Part shown: positions 16,466 to 24,281 of the stretch, one piece after another
How the letters are laid out: every line of letters begins with the position of its first letter
Numbering within the stretch: the first letter of the stretch is position 1
Assembly: GCF_000718985.1 (NCBI RefSeq)
Contig: NZ_JODL01000016.1
Location: forward strand, 186,001-250,000
Source of the DNA: Streptomyces megasporus
GTDB lineage: Bacteria > Actinomycetota > Actinomycetes > Streptomycetales > Streptomycetaceae
Direction of reading: 5' to 3'
Length of the DNA stretch: 64,000 nucleotides
Notes under the pieces: generated by a model
Told to the model about the DNA's origin: nothing
Seen by the model: the letters and a program-made list of their open reading frames with translations, nothing else
Databases searched by the model: none
Translations under genes and position numbers: made by a program

Positions 16466-17971
16466 TCACCGTCCGAGGAGGCTCCGGCCGGCTCGGAGCC
16501 GGTCGTCGAGCGGCACGGGGCGGGCCCGACGCCGTCGCGTCGGTCCCGCCCCCGTGTGTCGTCCCGGTGGGCCGGCTCCCACGACCACCGCGCCGGACAG
16601 CAGCACGATGTAGTTGTCGTACCAGGGGGCTTCGGGGGTGCGCGGCCAGGCGAGGGTGACCATGGCGGTGATCCCGTAGACCAGGGCCGCGATGTTGACC
16701 GGCAGGCCCCACTTGCCGAGCCGGTAGGGGCCGCTGGGCTTCCAGCCCTTCAGCCGGGCGCGCAGCGCGGCGAACACCACCATCTGGAAGCCCAGGTAGA
16801 TGCCGAGGGAGGCGAAGCTGACGATCTTCGTCAGGGCGTCCTCGGAGAACTTGGAGGCCAGCACGATGACACCCGGGATGACGAAGGCCAGCGCCAGGGC
16901 GTACGGCGGGATGCGCCGGGCCTGGGAGAACTTCCGCAGCAGCCCGCTGCCCACGATCATGTCGTCGCGGCCGTAGCTGTAGGCCAGCCGGCTGGCCGCG
17001 GCCTGCAGGCTCATGGCGCAGGAGAGGAAGGACAGCACCACGACGAGCAGGATCACCTTGGAGCCCGCGCTGCCGAAGGCCGTCTGGAGCACTCCGGAGA
17101 CCGGGTCGGTGTCCTCGCCGGAGATGACCGCGGAGATGTCGGAGACCGACAGCACCAGGGAGACGGTGACGAAGGTGGCCGCCGCGCCGCCGACGTAGAT
17201 GGTGCGACGCATCGCCTTGGGGATCGTCCGCCCCGGGTTGGGGACCTCCTCGGCCACGTCGCCGCAGGCCTCGAAGCCGTAGTAGTTGTAGATGCCGATC
17301 AGGGAGGCGGCGGCGAACGCCCACAGGTAGTTGCTGCCGTCTCCGGCGCCGAAACTGTCGAAGAGCACGCCGAGGTTGTGGTGCCGTTCGGTGGCCAGCA
17401 GCCACACGCCCACCGCGAGGGCGCCCAGCAGCTCGGCGCTGAACCCGATGATGGCGGCGATGGCCAGGACCCGGGTGCCCAGGTAGTTGATCAACGTAGC
17501 CAGCACGAGGATCACCAGCGAGCAGACGATGACGGTGTCGACCGTGGGATCGAACCCGAGCATCGAGGCGAAGTACAGACCCGCGCCGGAGACCACACTG
17601 GCGATGGTCACGAACAGCGCGATCATGTAGACCCAGCCGGTCAGCCAGGCGTACCGGCGGCCCCACAGCCGCCGCGCCCAGGGGTAGACGCCGCCGGCGA
17701 CCGGATACTGCGCCACCACCTCGCTGAACACCAGGGCGACCAGCAACTGGCCGACGCCGGCGATGACCAGGGCCCAGATCATCGGGGGGCCGCCCACCGC
17801 CAGGCTCACGGCGAACATCGTGTAGACGGCGGTCACGGGCGACAGGTAGGTGAAGCCGAGCGAGAAGTTCGCCCAGGGACTCATGTCCCTCTTGAACTCC
17901 GAGGTGTAGCCCAGCGAGGCGAGTTGTGCCGCGTCGCTGTCGTGGTGTCCCGTTGGGGCGTTGGGACTCAT
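16466..17971 (-). CDS. APC-family amino acid / amine permease
   Basis: A 501-residue transporter with about 12 transmembrane helices. The APC start FSLGFTYLSPVTAVYTMFAV, the GGVYPWARRLWGRRYAWLTGW loop and the FGFEACGDVAEEVPNPGRTI-type consensus (YNYYGFEACGDVAEEVPNPG here) place it in the amino acid-polyamine-choline superfamily near GABA/amine permeases. The last 45 residues after VVVGAG are Arg/Pro/Gly-rich and look unlike the family, so a late frameshift is possible. It is divergent from the GntR/Cache/P450 island and is the likely importer of that pathway's nitrogenous substrate (inference). Confidence 0.85.
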   Translation of the reverse strand: MSPNAPTGHHDSDAAQLASLGYTSEFKRDMSPWANFSLGFTYLSPVTAVYTMFAVSLAVGGPPMIWALVIAGVGQLLVALVFSEVVAQYPVAGGVYPWARRLWGRRYAWLTGWVYMIALFVTIASVVSGAGLYFASMLGFDPTVDTVIVCSLVILVLATLINYLGTRVLAIAAIIGFSAELLGALAVGVWLLATERHHNLGVLFDSFGAGDGSNYLWAFAAASLIGIYNYYGFEACGDVAEEVPNPGRTIPKAMRRTIYVGGAAATFVTVSLVLSVSDISAVISGEDTDPVSGVLQTAFGSAGSKVILLVVVLSFLSCAMSLQAAASRLAYSYGRDDMIVGSGLLRKFSQARRIPPYALALAFVIPGVIVLASKFSEDALTKIVSFASLGIYLGFQMVVFAALRARLKGWKPSGPYRLGKWGLPVNIAALVYGITAMVTLAWPRTPEAPWYDNYIVLLSGAVVVGAGPPGRHTGAGPTRRRRARPVPLDDRLRAGRSLLGR

Positions 17972-18133
17972 ACGGACTCCCGTCGTCTCGAACCGAAAAG
18001 GGTGGAGGACATGCGGATGTACGGGGAGCGATGTGATGTGCTGCAGCGTCGGAGCGGTGCGGAATTCGTTGTCCGCACCTGGATCCGGTGGCCGGGGGTG
18101 GAGGTGGCCCTAAGATGCTCCGGGTATGGCGCG

Positions 18134-18155
18134 AAAAACTACAAGCCCAGTTTTT
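18134..18155. promoter_or_regulatory. AT-rich inverted repeat in the permease/GntR divergent region
   Basis: AAAAACT (18134-18140) and AGTTTTT (18149-18155) form a perfect 7-nt inverted repeat with an 8-nt spacer. It lies in the 309-nt region between the divergent permease and GntR genes. It is strikingly AT-rich for this genome, and a TTGCAC sequence follows at once, so it may be an operator overlapping promoter elements. A GntR-family binder is plausible but inferred. The rest of the 17972-18260 gap shows nothing else I can name. Confidence 0.45.
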
Positions 18156-18260
18156 ATTGCACAAGACTCCTCGCTGTTACGCGCAGGTGACGACACCCCG
18201 GGTGACGGGCCGGTGACGTTCGGGTGACGATCGACCGGCGGACCCAGGAGGAGCAATCGG

Positions 18261-18284
18261 ATGACAAAGGACGAGAACGCATGA
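18261..18284 (+). CDS. Seven-codon leader peptide (uORF) coupled to the GntR regulator
   Basis: An ATG at 18261 has a better Shine-Dalgarno (AGGAGGAG at 18246-18253, 7-nt spacing) than the regulator itself. It encodes MTKDENA, then stops with a TGA that overlaps the regulator start codon (ATGA, 18281-18284). The frame differs from that of the regulator. The geometry implies translational coupling, or an old start site whose reading frame was lost. No attenuator structure is evident. Confidence 0.45.
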   Translation: MTKDENA

Positions 18285-19027
18285 CCACGAGCGGCGCACC
18301 GGTGATGCGCACCTCGCTGATCTCCCCGCTGAACGTGGGAGGACGGGCGGAGGAGGTCGTGGAGCGCATCAGCAGGGCGATCCTGCTGGGGCTCGTGGTC
18401 GACGGCGAGCAGCTTCCCACCGAGGTGGAGTTCGCCGGCCAGCTCGGCGTCTCCCCCATGACCCTGCGGGAGGCGCTGGCGATCCTGCGGCAGCAGGGGC
18501 TGGTCGAGACCCGCCGCGGCCGCAACGGCGGCACCTTCGTGCGACGCCCGGTGAACCCGCCGCGCGACCCGCTGGAGGAGCGGCTGCGCTCCACCACCGT
18601 CTCCAAGCTCCGCGATCTGGCCGACGAGCAGTTCGCCGTCGCCGGGGCCTCCGCCTTCTTCGCCGCGGAGCGCGCCTCGGCGGCGAGTGTGCGGAAGCTG
18701 CTCCAGCTCGTCGAGCAACTGGCGGTGGCCGAGGAGTACGGCGACCGGATACGGGCCGACAGCCGGTTCCACATCGAGGTCGCGATGGCCTCCCAGTCCG
18801 AGCGGCTCACCCGGCTGGAGGTGAACCTCCAGGCCGAGCTGACGTCCCTGCTCTGGCTGCCGATCGAACCCCGGGCCGTGCTGGAGGAGGCGGTCGCCGA
18901 CCACCACGCCATCGCCACGGCCATCGCCGAGGAGGACGGAGAACGGGCTCGGGCCCTGTCCGAGCGCCATGTACAGCGCAACCTGCGCCGACTGATCGAG
19001 CTGCACCTGGTAGTGGCGGAACAATGA
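18281..19027 (+). CDS. GntR-family regulator, FadR/FCD type
   Basis: A 248-residue regulator. Residues about 16-82 form the winged helix-turn-helix (AEEVVERISRAILLGLVVDG, GVSPMTLREALAILRQQGLV, RRGRNGGTFV). Residues about 100-235 form an all-helical FCD ligand domain (ADSRFHIEVAMASQS, LEEAVADHHAIATAIAEEDG). FCD regulators bind small carboxylates or metals and typically repress adjacent catabolic genes. ATG chosen: AGGACGAG lies upstream and the preceding uORF stop overlaps it; a GTG 57 nt earlier has no ribosome site. It opens a plus-strand run with the Cache protein, and probably controls the permease and the P450 operon. Confidence 0.85.
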   Translation: MTTSGAPVMRTSLISPLNVGGRAEEVVERISRAILLGLVVDGEQLPTEVEFAGQLGVSPMTLREALAILRQQGLVETRRGRNGGTFVRRPVNPPRDPLEERLRSTTVSKLRDLADEQFAVAGASAFFAAERASAASVRKLLQLVEQLAVAEEYGDRIRADSRFHIEVAMASQSERLTRLEVNLQAELTSLLWLPIEPRAVLEEAVADHHAIATAIAEEDGERARALSERHVQRNLRRLIELHLVVAEQ

Positions 19028-19040
19028 AAGGGGGGCGCCC

Positions 19041-19799
19041 ATGTGTCCCGACGTAGCCGCGCCGGAAGGCGGACCGCCCATGATGGCCACGGAAGAACTG
19101 GACATGCTCCTGGAACGGGTCAAGGCCCTGCTCACGGAGGTCTTCGACCGTCTGGAGACCGTCGCGGGCGAGGTCGTCGCCCGCCGCCGCGCCGTACTGG
19201 CCGAGGGCGGCTCCTTCGGGGTGCGGGAGGTGGACGCCCTCAAGCCGATCCTCGTCGAGCAGATCGACGCGCAGCCCGCGGCGGACGGCTTCGGCTTCTT
19301 CGCCGCGGCCGGGCTGCTGCCGGAGCGCGACCGGCACTTCACGTGGTGGCAGCGCGGCGGCACGGGCTTCGTCCAGCTCAGACTGAACCTGGACCCGAGC
19401 AGCGTGGACGTCTACGACTACTTCGAGATGGAGTGGTTCGCCGCCGGGCGCGATCGCTCCCACCGCTCGGTCTTCGGCCCGTACGTGGACTACTTCGGCG
19501 CCGACCGGTACGTCTTCACCCTCACCGCCCCCGTCTTCGACGAGACCTTCCTGGGCGTGGTCGGGGCCGACCTGCGGGTGAACGAGTTCGAGCCGCGCCT
19601 GCTGGCGGCGCTGCGCGGGGGCGCCCACGACGCGGTGCTCGTCGGCCCGGAGCGGCGGGTGATCGCCGCGAACACCTCGCGCTGGGTGATCGGCTCCCGG
19701 CTGCCGAGGACGCCCCGGGCCGGGGAGGAGGGCTTCACCGCGGTGGGGGAGGTCGGTCTGGACAGCGGCTGGGTGGTGGCCCTGGCTCCTCGCGAGTAG
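19041..19799 (+). CDS. Soluble Cache-domain sensor-like protein
   Basis: A 252-residue protein with no membrane segment. A helical N-terminus (about 1-45, LDMLLERVKALLTEVFDRLE) leads into a PDC/Cache sensor fold (about 60-245): GFGFFAAAGLLPERDRHFTW, SSVDVYDYFEMEWFAAGRD, FTLTAPVFDETFLGVVGADL. Cache domains normally sit outside the cell in receptors. Here the domain is cytosolic and has no output module. It begins 13 nt after the GntR gene, with AAAGGGGGG upstream, so the two are co-transcribed. A ligand-sensing partner of the regulator is a reasonable but unproven idea. Confidence 0.75.
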   Translation: MCPDVAAPEGGPPMMATEELDMLLERVKALLTEVFDRLETVAGEVVARRRAVLAEGGSFGVREVDALKPILVEQIDAQPAADGFGFFAAAGLLPERDRHFTWWQRGGTGFVQLRLNLDPSSVDVYDYFEMEWFAAGRDRSHRSVFGPYVDYFGADRYVFTLTAPVFDETFLGVVGADLRVNEFEPRLLAALRGGAHDAVLVGPERRVIAANTSRWVIGSRLPRTPRAGEEGFTAVGEVGLDSGWVVALAPRE

Positions 19800-19845
19800 C
19801 CGGCACTCCCCAGAGGAAAACAGAACACACCGGAAACGAACACAG

Positions 19846-19890
19846 AAGACGGGACCGCCGCGGTCGATCCGACCGCGGCGGTCCCGTCTT
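19846..19890 (+). terminator. Strong intrinsic terminator after the GntR/Cache genes
   Basis: A perfect 21-bp stem. The left arm starts AAGACGGGACCGCC (19846-19866), the loop is ATC, and the right arm (19870-19890) ends CCCGTCTT. It lies 46 nt after the Cache-gene stop and separates that transcript from the P450 operon. Confidence 0.85.
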
Positions 19891-19947
19891 CATGTCCGCC
19901 ATGCTCCCCAAAAGGGGCGATTTAACGGGCTTTCAAACGGTCCACGG

Positions 19948-19976
19948 CGACCCCGGTGAACGGGGTCGAACTTTTT
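19948..19976 (+). terminator. Second hairpin with U-run upstream of the P450 promoter
   Basis: CGACCCC (19948-19954) and GGGGTCG (19962-19968) pair around a 7-nt loop. AACTTTTT follows at once, a classical stem plus T-run. It probably backs up the stronger terminator at 19846-19890. Confidence 0.6.
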
Positions 19977-19988
19977 CGCGACGACCCC

Positions 19989-20018
19989 TTGACTAACAAA
20001 CTCTAAGTTTAGAGTATT
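19989..20018 (+). promoter_or_regulatory. P450 operon promoter with overlapping palindromic operator
   Basis: TTGACT (19989-19994) is a consensus-like -35. An imperfect -10 (TAGAGT at 20010-20015, or GAGTAT at 20012-20017) lies 15-17 nt downstream. Over the spacer and -10 sits the 16-bp palindrome ACTCTAAGTTTAGAGT (20000-20015; 7-nt arms, 2-nt centre). The P450 ATG is 44 nt further on. The placement is that of a repressor site, and the adjacent GntR/FCD protein is the obvious candidate (inference). Confidence 0.65.
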
Positions 20019-20058
20019 TGGCCACTCGCAAAGCTCCCTCCGAGAGTTGGAGAGTTCC

Positions 20059-21261
20059 ATGACGGGTACAACTCTCGACGTCGCCCCGTACTTCGACGTC
20101 GCCGACCCGGGTTTCTCGATCACCTCCCCCGCCGTGCACGAAGCGCGGGAACGCAGTTGGTACGCCCGGACCAACTACGGCCTGGCCGTGCTGCGCTACG
20201 ACGAGGTCAACCGGCTGCTCAAGCACCCCAAGCTCCGCCAGGGGAGCGTGGCCTGGCCCGCCCACAACGGCGTGACCGAGGGCCCGTTCGCCCGGTGGTG
20301 GGACAGTTGGATCCTCAACAAGGAAGGCGAGGAACACCACCGGCTGCGCCGGCTGATGAACCCGGCCTTCTCCCCGAAGCTGATCAAGGGCCTGGTGCCG
20401 CGCTTCCAGGCGCTGGCCACCGAGCTGATCGACAACTTCGCCGAGCCCGACCGGTGCGAGTTCGTCTCGGAGTTCGCCGAGCCCTACGCGGCCCGCGTGA
20501 TCGCCATCATGCTCGGCATCCCCGAGGACGAGTGGCAGGTCATCTCCACCGACGCCGCCACCATCGGCCTGGCCATGGGGGTGACCCTCCGCCAGGACCT
20601 ACCGAAGATCGAGGAGGCGCTGGAGCGGCTCTACCGGTACTCCGACGACCTGATCGCCGACCGCCGCCGCACCCCCCGCGAGGACTTCGTCACCCGGCTC
20701 GTGGAGGCCAGCCGCGACACCGACAAGCTCAGCGACGACGAGCTGAGGGACGGTCTGGTGCTGCTGATCTTCGGCGGGTTCGACACCACCCGCAACCAGC
20801 TCGGTCTGGCCATGCAGACCTTCGTCGACCACCCCGACCAGTGGCGCCTGCTCGCCGAGCGGCCCGAACTGGGCGGCAAGGCGGTCGAGGAGATCATGCG
20901 CGTCAACCCGACCACCCGCTGGGTGACCCGCGAGGCCGCGGAGGACTTCACCTTCCAGGACGTGGAGATCGAGGCCGGCACCACGATCCACCTGTGGACC
21001 GAGTCGGCCGGCACCGACCCCCGGGTCTTCGGCGGTTCCCCCTTCGACATCACCGCCGAGCGCAAGCCCCACTTCGGCTTCGGCGGCGGCGCCCACCACT
21101 GCCTGGGCCACTTCGTCGCCCGCAGCGACATGAGCGAGGCCCTGCCGCTGCTGGCCAAGCGCCTGCGCGACCCGAAGATCGCCGAGGGCTCCGAGTGGCT
21201 GCCCGACTCGGGCAACACCGGCCCGATCCGGCTGCCCCTCACCTTCACTCCGGCCTCCTGA
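20059..21261 (+). CDS. Cytochrome P450
   Basis: A 400-residue class I bacterial P450. The I-helix oxygen-binding motif is LIFGGFDTTRNQ, with the acid-alcohol pair D-T retained. The K-helix ExxR is EEIMR, and the heme loop FGFGGGAHHCLG has Cys about 348 as the axial ligand. The start ATG (MTGTTLDV) has GGAGAG upstream. Ferredoxin and ferredoxin reductase genes follow at 52 and 12 nt, so this is a self-contained electron-transfer operon with its own promoter and operator. The gamma-glutamyl ligase, hydrolases and ALDH downstream suggest oxidation of an amine or of a gamma-glutamyl amide. The substrate is not predictable from sequence. Confidence 0.92.
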   Translation: MTGTTLDVAPYFDVADPGFSITSPAVHEARERSWYARTNYGLAVLRYDEVNRLLKHPKLRQGSVAWPAHNGVTEGPFARWWDSWILNKEGEEHHRLRRLMNPAFSPKLIKGLVPRFQALATELIDNFAEPDRCEFVSEFAEPYAARVIAIMLGIPEDEWQVISTDAATIGLAMGVTLRQDLPKIEEALERLYRYSDDLIADRRRTPREDFVTRLVEASRDTDKLSDDELRDGLVLLIFGGFDTTRNQLGLAMQTFVDHPDQWRLLAERPELGGKAVEEIMRVNPTTRWVTREAAEDFTFQDVEIEAGTTIHLWTESAGTDPRVFGGSPFDITAERKPHFGFGGGAHHCLGHFVARSDMSEALPLLAKRLRDPKIAEGSEWLPDSGNTGPIRLPLTFTPAS

Positions 21262-21313
21262 CCGGTTCACGAACGGTTCCCCCAACCGTCAGCAGAGCGA
21301 GAGGAACACCCCC

Positions 21314-21502
21314 ATGAAGGTCACCGTCGACATGTCGCTGTGCCAGGACCACGGCCAGTGCGCCATCGCCTCGCCCGCCGTCTTCCAGATGAACGACGAG
21401 GGCAAGCTCGTCTACGAGGGCGAGCCCGACGACTCGCTGCGCGACGAGGTCGAGGAGGCCGCCGACGTCTGCCCCGTCCAGGCCATCTTCATCGAGGGCT
21501 GA
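21314..21502 (+). CDS. [3Fe-4S]-type ferredoxin
   Basis: A 62-residue ferredoxin of the kind paired with actinobacterial P450s. Cys10 and Cys16 (LCQDHGQC) and Cys53 (VCP) provide three ligands in a CX5C...C pattern, and the fourth Cys of [4Fe-4S] ferredoxins is replaced. It carries electrons from the adjacent reductase to the P450. GAGAGGAAC lies upstream of the ATG. Length and acidic charge are normal for the family. Confidence 0.92.
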   Translation: MKVTVDMSLCQDHGQCAIASPAVFQMNDEGKLVYEGEPDDSLRDEVEEAADVCPVQAIFIEG

Positions 21503-21514
21503 CGGAGACCGGCC

Positions 21515-22738
21515 ATGACCGCACACGTCGCCGTCGTCGGAGCGTCGCTCGCGGGCCTGCGAGCGGCCGAACAGCTCCGCGCCGCCGGGCACACCGGGCC
21601 CATCACGGTCCTCGGCGCGGAACCGCACCTCCCCTACAACCGGCCCCCGCTCTCCAAGGAGTTGCTCTCCGAGCCGGGCGCCCCCTCGCCGGCCGACCTC
21701 CACGCCAAGGTGGCCTTCCGCCGCCGGGCGTCGGTCGCCGACGTGGACTTCCGGCTCGGCCTGCCGGTGGTGGAGGCCGACCTGACCCAGGGCAGGCTCT
21801 CCCTGGAGGACGGCTCCGTCGTCACCTTCGACGGGCTCGTCGCGGCCACCGGGCTGCGCCCCCGCCGGCTGAACCTCCCCGGTCCGTCGGCCGGACGCCA
21901 CGTGCTGCGCACCCTCGACGACTGCGTGGGGCTGCGCGGCGCGCTGCGGCCGGACGCCGACGTCGTGGTGATCGGCGCCGGGTTCATCGGCTGCGAGGTC
22001 GCCGCGACCGCCCTGAAGCTGGGCTGCCGGGTCACCGTGGTGGACCCCCTCGGGGCGCCGATGCAGCGCGTCCTCGGTCCGTCGCCGGCCGCCGCCGTCC
22101 AGCGACACCACGAGGCCGCCGGCATCCGGTTCGTCATCGGCCGGTCCATCGTCGGCTTCCTCGGCACCACCGCCGTCACCGGGGTCGAACTCGACGACGG
22201 GAGCACCCTCGACGCCGACGTCGTCGTCGAGGCCGTCGGCTCGATCCCCAACACCGAGTGGCTGGCGGGGAACGAGGGGCCGGACCTGAGCGACGGCATC
22301 CTGTGCGACAACCTGCTCAGGGGCCACGGCGCCGAGCGGTTCGTCGCCGTCGGGGACGTCGCCCGGTTCCCCAACCCCCTGTTCGACGAGGTGCCCCGCC
22401 GCGTCGAGCACTGGTCCATCCCCACCGACACCGCCAAGCGCGCGGCGGCCACCCTCACCGCCGACCTGTCGGGCGCCGAACCCGACCCGTCCCCGTTCGC
22501 GCCGATCCCCTCCTTCTGGAGCGACCAACTGGACCTGCGCTTCCAGAGCTTCGGCTCCCCCGCCCTCGCCGACGAGGTGCGGGTGGAGGAGGGCGACCTG
22601 GAGCGGCCCGCGGACGGCGTGCTCGTCACCTACCACCGACGGTCGACGCACGTGGGCACCGTCGCGATCAACCTGCCGCCCGCCCGTCAGCGCGAGCTGC
22701 GCCGGGCCTTCGACGCCCTCGTGGCCGTGGCCGCCTGA
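21515..22738 (+). CDS. NAD(P)H:ferredoxin reductase (FAD-dependent)
   Basis: A 407-residue two-dinucleotide-domain flavoprotein. The FAD site is at the N-terminus (VAVVGASLAGLRAAEQLRAA), the NAD(P)H site at about 149-165 (DVVVIGAGFIGCEVAATALK), the second FAD contact is RFVAVGDVARFPNP, and the C-terminal reductase domain begins near FWSDQLDLRFQSFG. It belongs to the putidaredoxin/rhodocoxin reductase type that feeds ferredoxins serving P450s. It starts 12 nt after the ferredoxin gene. The following 136 nt before the ligase gene contain a pyrimidine-rich repeat but no terminator hairpin, so read-through is possible. Confidence 0.92.
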   Translation: MTAHVAVVGASLAGLRAAEQLRAAGHTGPITVLGAEPHLPYNRPPLSKELLSEPGAPSPADLHAKVAFRRRASVADVDFRLGLPVVEADLTQGRLSLEDGSVVTFDGLVAATGLRPRRLNLPGPSAGRHVLRTLDDCVGLRGALRPDADVVVIGAGFIGCEVAATALKLGCRVTVVDPLGAPMQRVLGPSPAAAVQRHHEAAGIRFVIGRSIVGFLGTTAVTGVELDDGSTLDADVVVEAVGSIPNTEWLAGNEGPDLSDGILCDNLLRGHGAERFVAVGDVARFPNPLFDEVPRRVEHWSIPTDTAKRAAATLTADLSGAEPDPSPFAPIPSFWSDQLDLRFQSFGSPALADEVRVEEGDLERPADGVLVTYHRRSTHVGTVAINLPPARQRELRRAFDALVAVAA

Positions 22739-22766
22739 CCCGGCCCCCTCTTTTCTCGTCTCTCCT

Positions 22767-22798
22767 CAGTCTCTCCTCGTTTCAGTCTCTCCTCGTTT
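22767..22798 (+). repeat. Tandem 16-bp duplication in a polypyrimidine tract
   Basis: CAGTCTCTCCTCGTTT occurs twice head-to-tail (22767-22782, 22783-22798). It lies inside an almost purely pyrimidine plus-strand stretch from about 22745 to 22835, directly before the glutamine synthetase-like gene. The composition is unlike the rest of the window. A role as a 5' leader or binding site is speculative. Confidence 0.7.
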
Positions 22799-22874
22799 CC
22801 CCTCGCCGCTTTTCCCGCCATTCCCCCTTCCCCGCTCCGGGCGAAGACCCGCCGCGAGACCCTTTGAGGTACAC

Positions 22875-24281
22875 ATGACCACCATCACGACCGGCACCAC
22901 CACGGCTCTGGACCAGCACCGCGAGCGCAACGCCGACCGGGACGCGATCGAGGCGGTGCAGAAGCGCATCGCCGACGCCGGTGTGGAGTACGTCTACTAC
23001 CAGGCCGTGACCATCAACGGCCGCGTCATCGGCAAGGTGGTGCCCGCCGAACACCTGCTCCGCAACGTGGAGAAGGGCGTCAACATGCACCGCACGGTGA
23101 TGGCGGACTTCCAGGTCGACCGGGCCGGCAACCTCCTCGGCGGCGGCAGCGAGGCCGCCGAGTTCACCGCGCTGCCCGACCTCGACACCTTCGCCGTGCT
23201 GCCCTGGGACTCCAGCGTCGGCCGCTTCTTCTGCCGCCTCTACGAACCCGAGCACCGGCCCGAGGTCGGCGGCCGGCCGCTCGCCACCGACGTGCGCGGC
23301 AACCTCATCCGGCTGCACGAGGACTTCACCGCCCGCACCGGCCTGGAGCTGCGCACCGGCTGCGAGCCCGAGATGACCTGGACCGGCCCCGGCCTGGAGG
23401 TGCACCACCGCCCCGACGACAGCCCGGCCTACCGGGTGGACCTGCTGGAGCAGAGCCGCCCGATCTACCAGAAGGTCACCTCCTACGCCAAGGCCCTCGG
23501 CTTCAACATGATCGAGGGCGACTACGAGGACCCCGGCCAGATCGAACTCAACTGGATGTTCGACCACGCCGACCTGACGGCCGACCGACTCATCACCTAC
23601 CGGCAGCTTTGCCGCCAGGTGGGCCGCGAGCTGGGCATCAAGCCCAGCTTCATGCCCAAGCCGGCCACCGGCATGATGGGCAACGGCTGCCACCACAACC
23701 TCAGCCTGTGGCGCGGCGACGAGAACGTCCTGGAGGAGCCCGGCCGCCGGGAGCTGCACCTCACCGAGACCGGCCTCCACGCCCTGGGCGGCATCCTCAC
23801 CCACGCCGCCGCCTCCATGGCCGTCATGGGACCGACCGTCAACTCCTACAAGCGGTACTGGGACTCCGGCCAGTTCGCCCCGTCGCAGATCAACTGGGGC
23901 AAGGACAACAAGACCTGCACCGTGCGCCTGTCGGCCAACGGACGGCTGGAGTTCAAGCTCCCCGACGCCATGGTCAACCCCTACCTCTCGCACGCCGTCC
24001 TGATCGCCGCGATCTCGGACGGCCTGGAGAACAAGATCGACCCGGGCCCGGCCCAGCAGGGCTCCAGCTACAGCGACACCCCCGGCATCCCCCGGTTCAC
24101 GCCGCTGCCGCTGAACCTGGGCGAGGCGCTGCAGGTCTTCAACACCGACCCGGTCGTCAAGGCCGCCATCGGCGAGGAGACCGCGGAGCTGTACTACGCC
24201 TACAAGTGGGACGAGTGGGCCCGGTTCTGCGGCGTCGTCACCGACTGGGAGCACATGATGTACTCGGAGGACACCCCGTGA
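22875..24281 (+). CDS. Glutamine synthetase-family gamma-glutamyl amine ligase
   Basis: A 468-residue GS-fold ATP-dependent ligase. The N-terminal beta-grasp domain contains EYVYYQAVTINGRVIGKVV. Catalytic motifs are GCEPEMTW (first metal Glu), EGDYEDPGQIELNW (ammonium/metal Glu pair), NGCHHNLSLW (ATP-site His), GPTVNSYKRYWD and NKTCTVRL, with GRLEFKLPDAMVNPYLSHA near the C-terminus. It lacks the adenylylation loop of GlnA and diverges from true glutamine synthetases. Relatives such as S. coelicolor GlnA3 and GlnA4 gamma-glutamylate polyamines or ethanolamine. Surrounding gamma-glutamyl hydrolases and ALDH support that role. It overlaps the next gene by GTGA. Confidence 0.85.
   Translation: MTTITTGTTTALDQHRERNADRDAIEAVQKRIADAGVEYVYYQAVTINGRVIGKVVPAEHLLRNVEKGVNMHRTVMADFQVDRAGNLLGGGSEAAEFTALPDLDTFAVLPWDSSVGRFFCRLYEPEHRPEVGGRPLATDVRGNLIRLHEDFTARTGLELRTGCEPEMTWTGPGLEVHHRPDDSPAYRVDLLEQSRPIYQKVTSYAKALGFNMIEGDYEDPGQIELNWMFDHADLTADRLITYRQLCRQVGRELGIKPSFMPKPATGMMGNGCHHNLSLWRGDENVLEEPGRRELHLTETGLHALGGILTHAAASMAVMGPTVNSYKRYWDSGQFAPSQINWGKDNKTCTVRLSANGRLEFKLPDAMVNPYLSHAVLIAAISDGLENKIDPGPAQQGSSYSDTPGIPRFTPLPLNLGEALQVFNTDPVVKAAIGEETAELYYAYKWDEWARFCGVVTDWEHMMYSEDTP

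Noticed and set aside
22875..24281. Housekeeping glutamine synthetase GlnA
   Set aside because: Active-site motifs diverge, the adenylylation loop is missing and the operon context is gamma-glutamyl amide metabolism.
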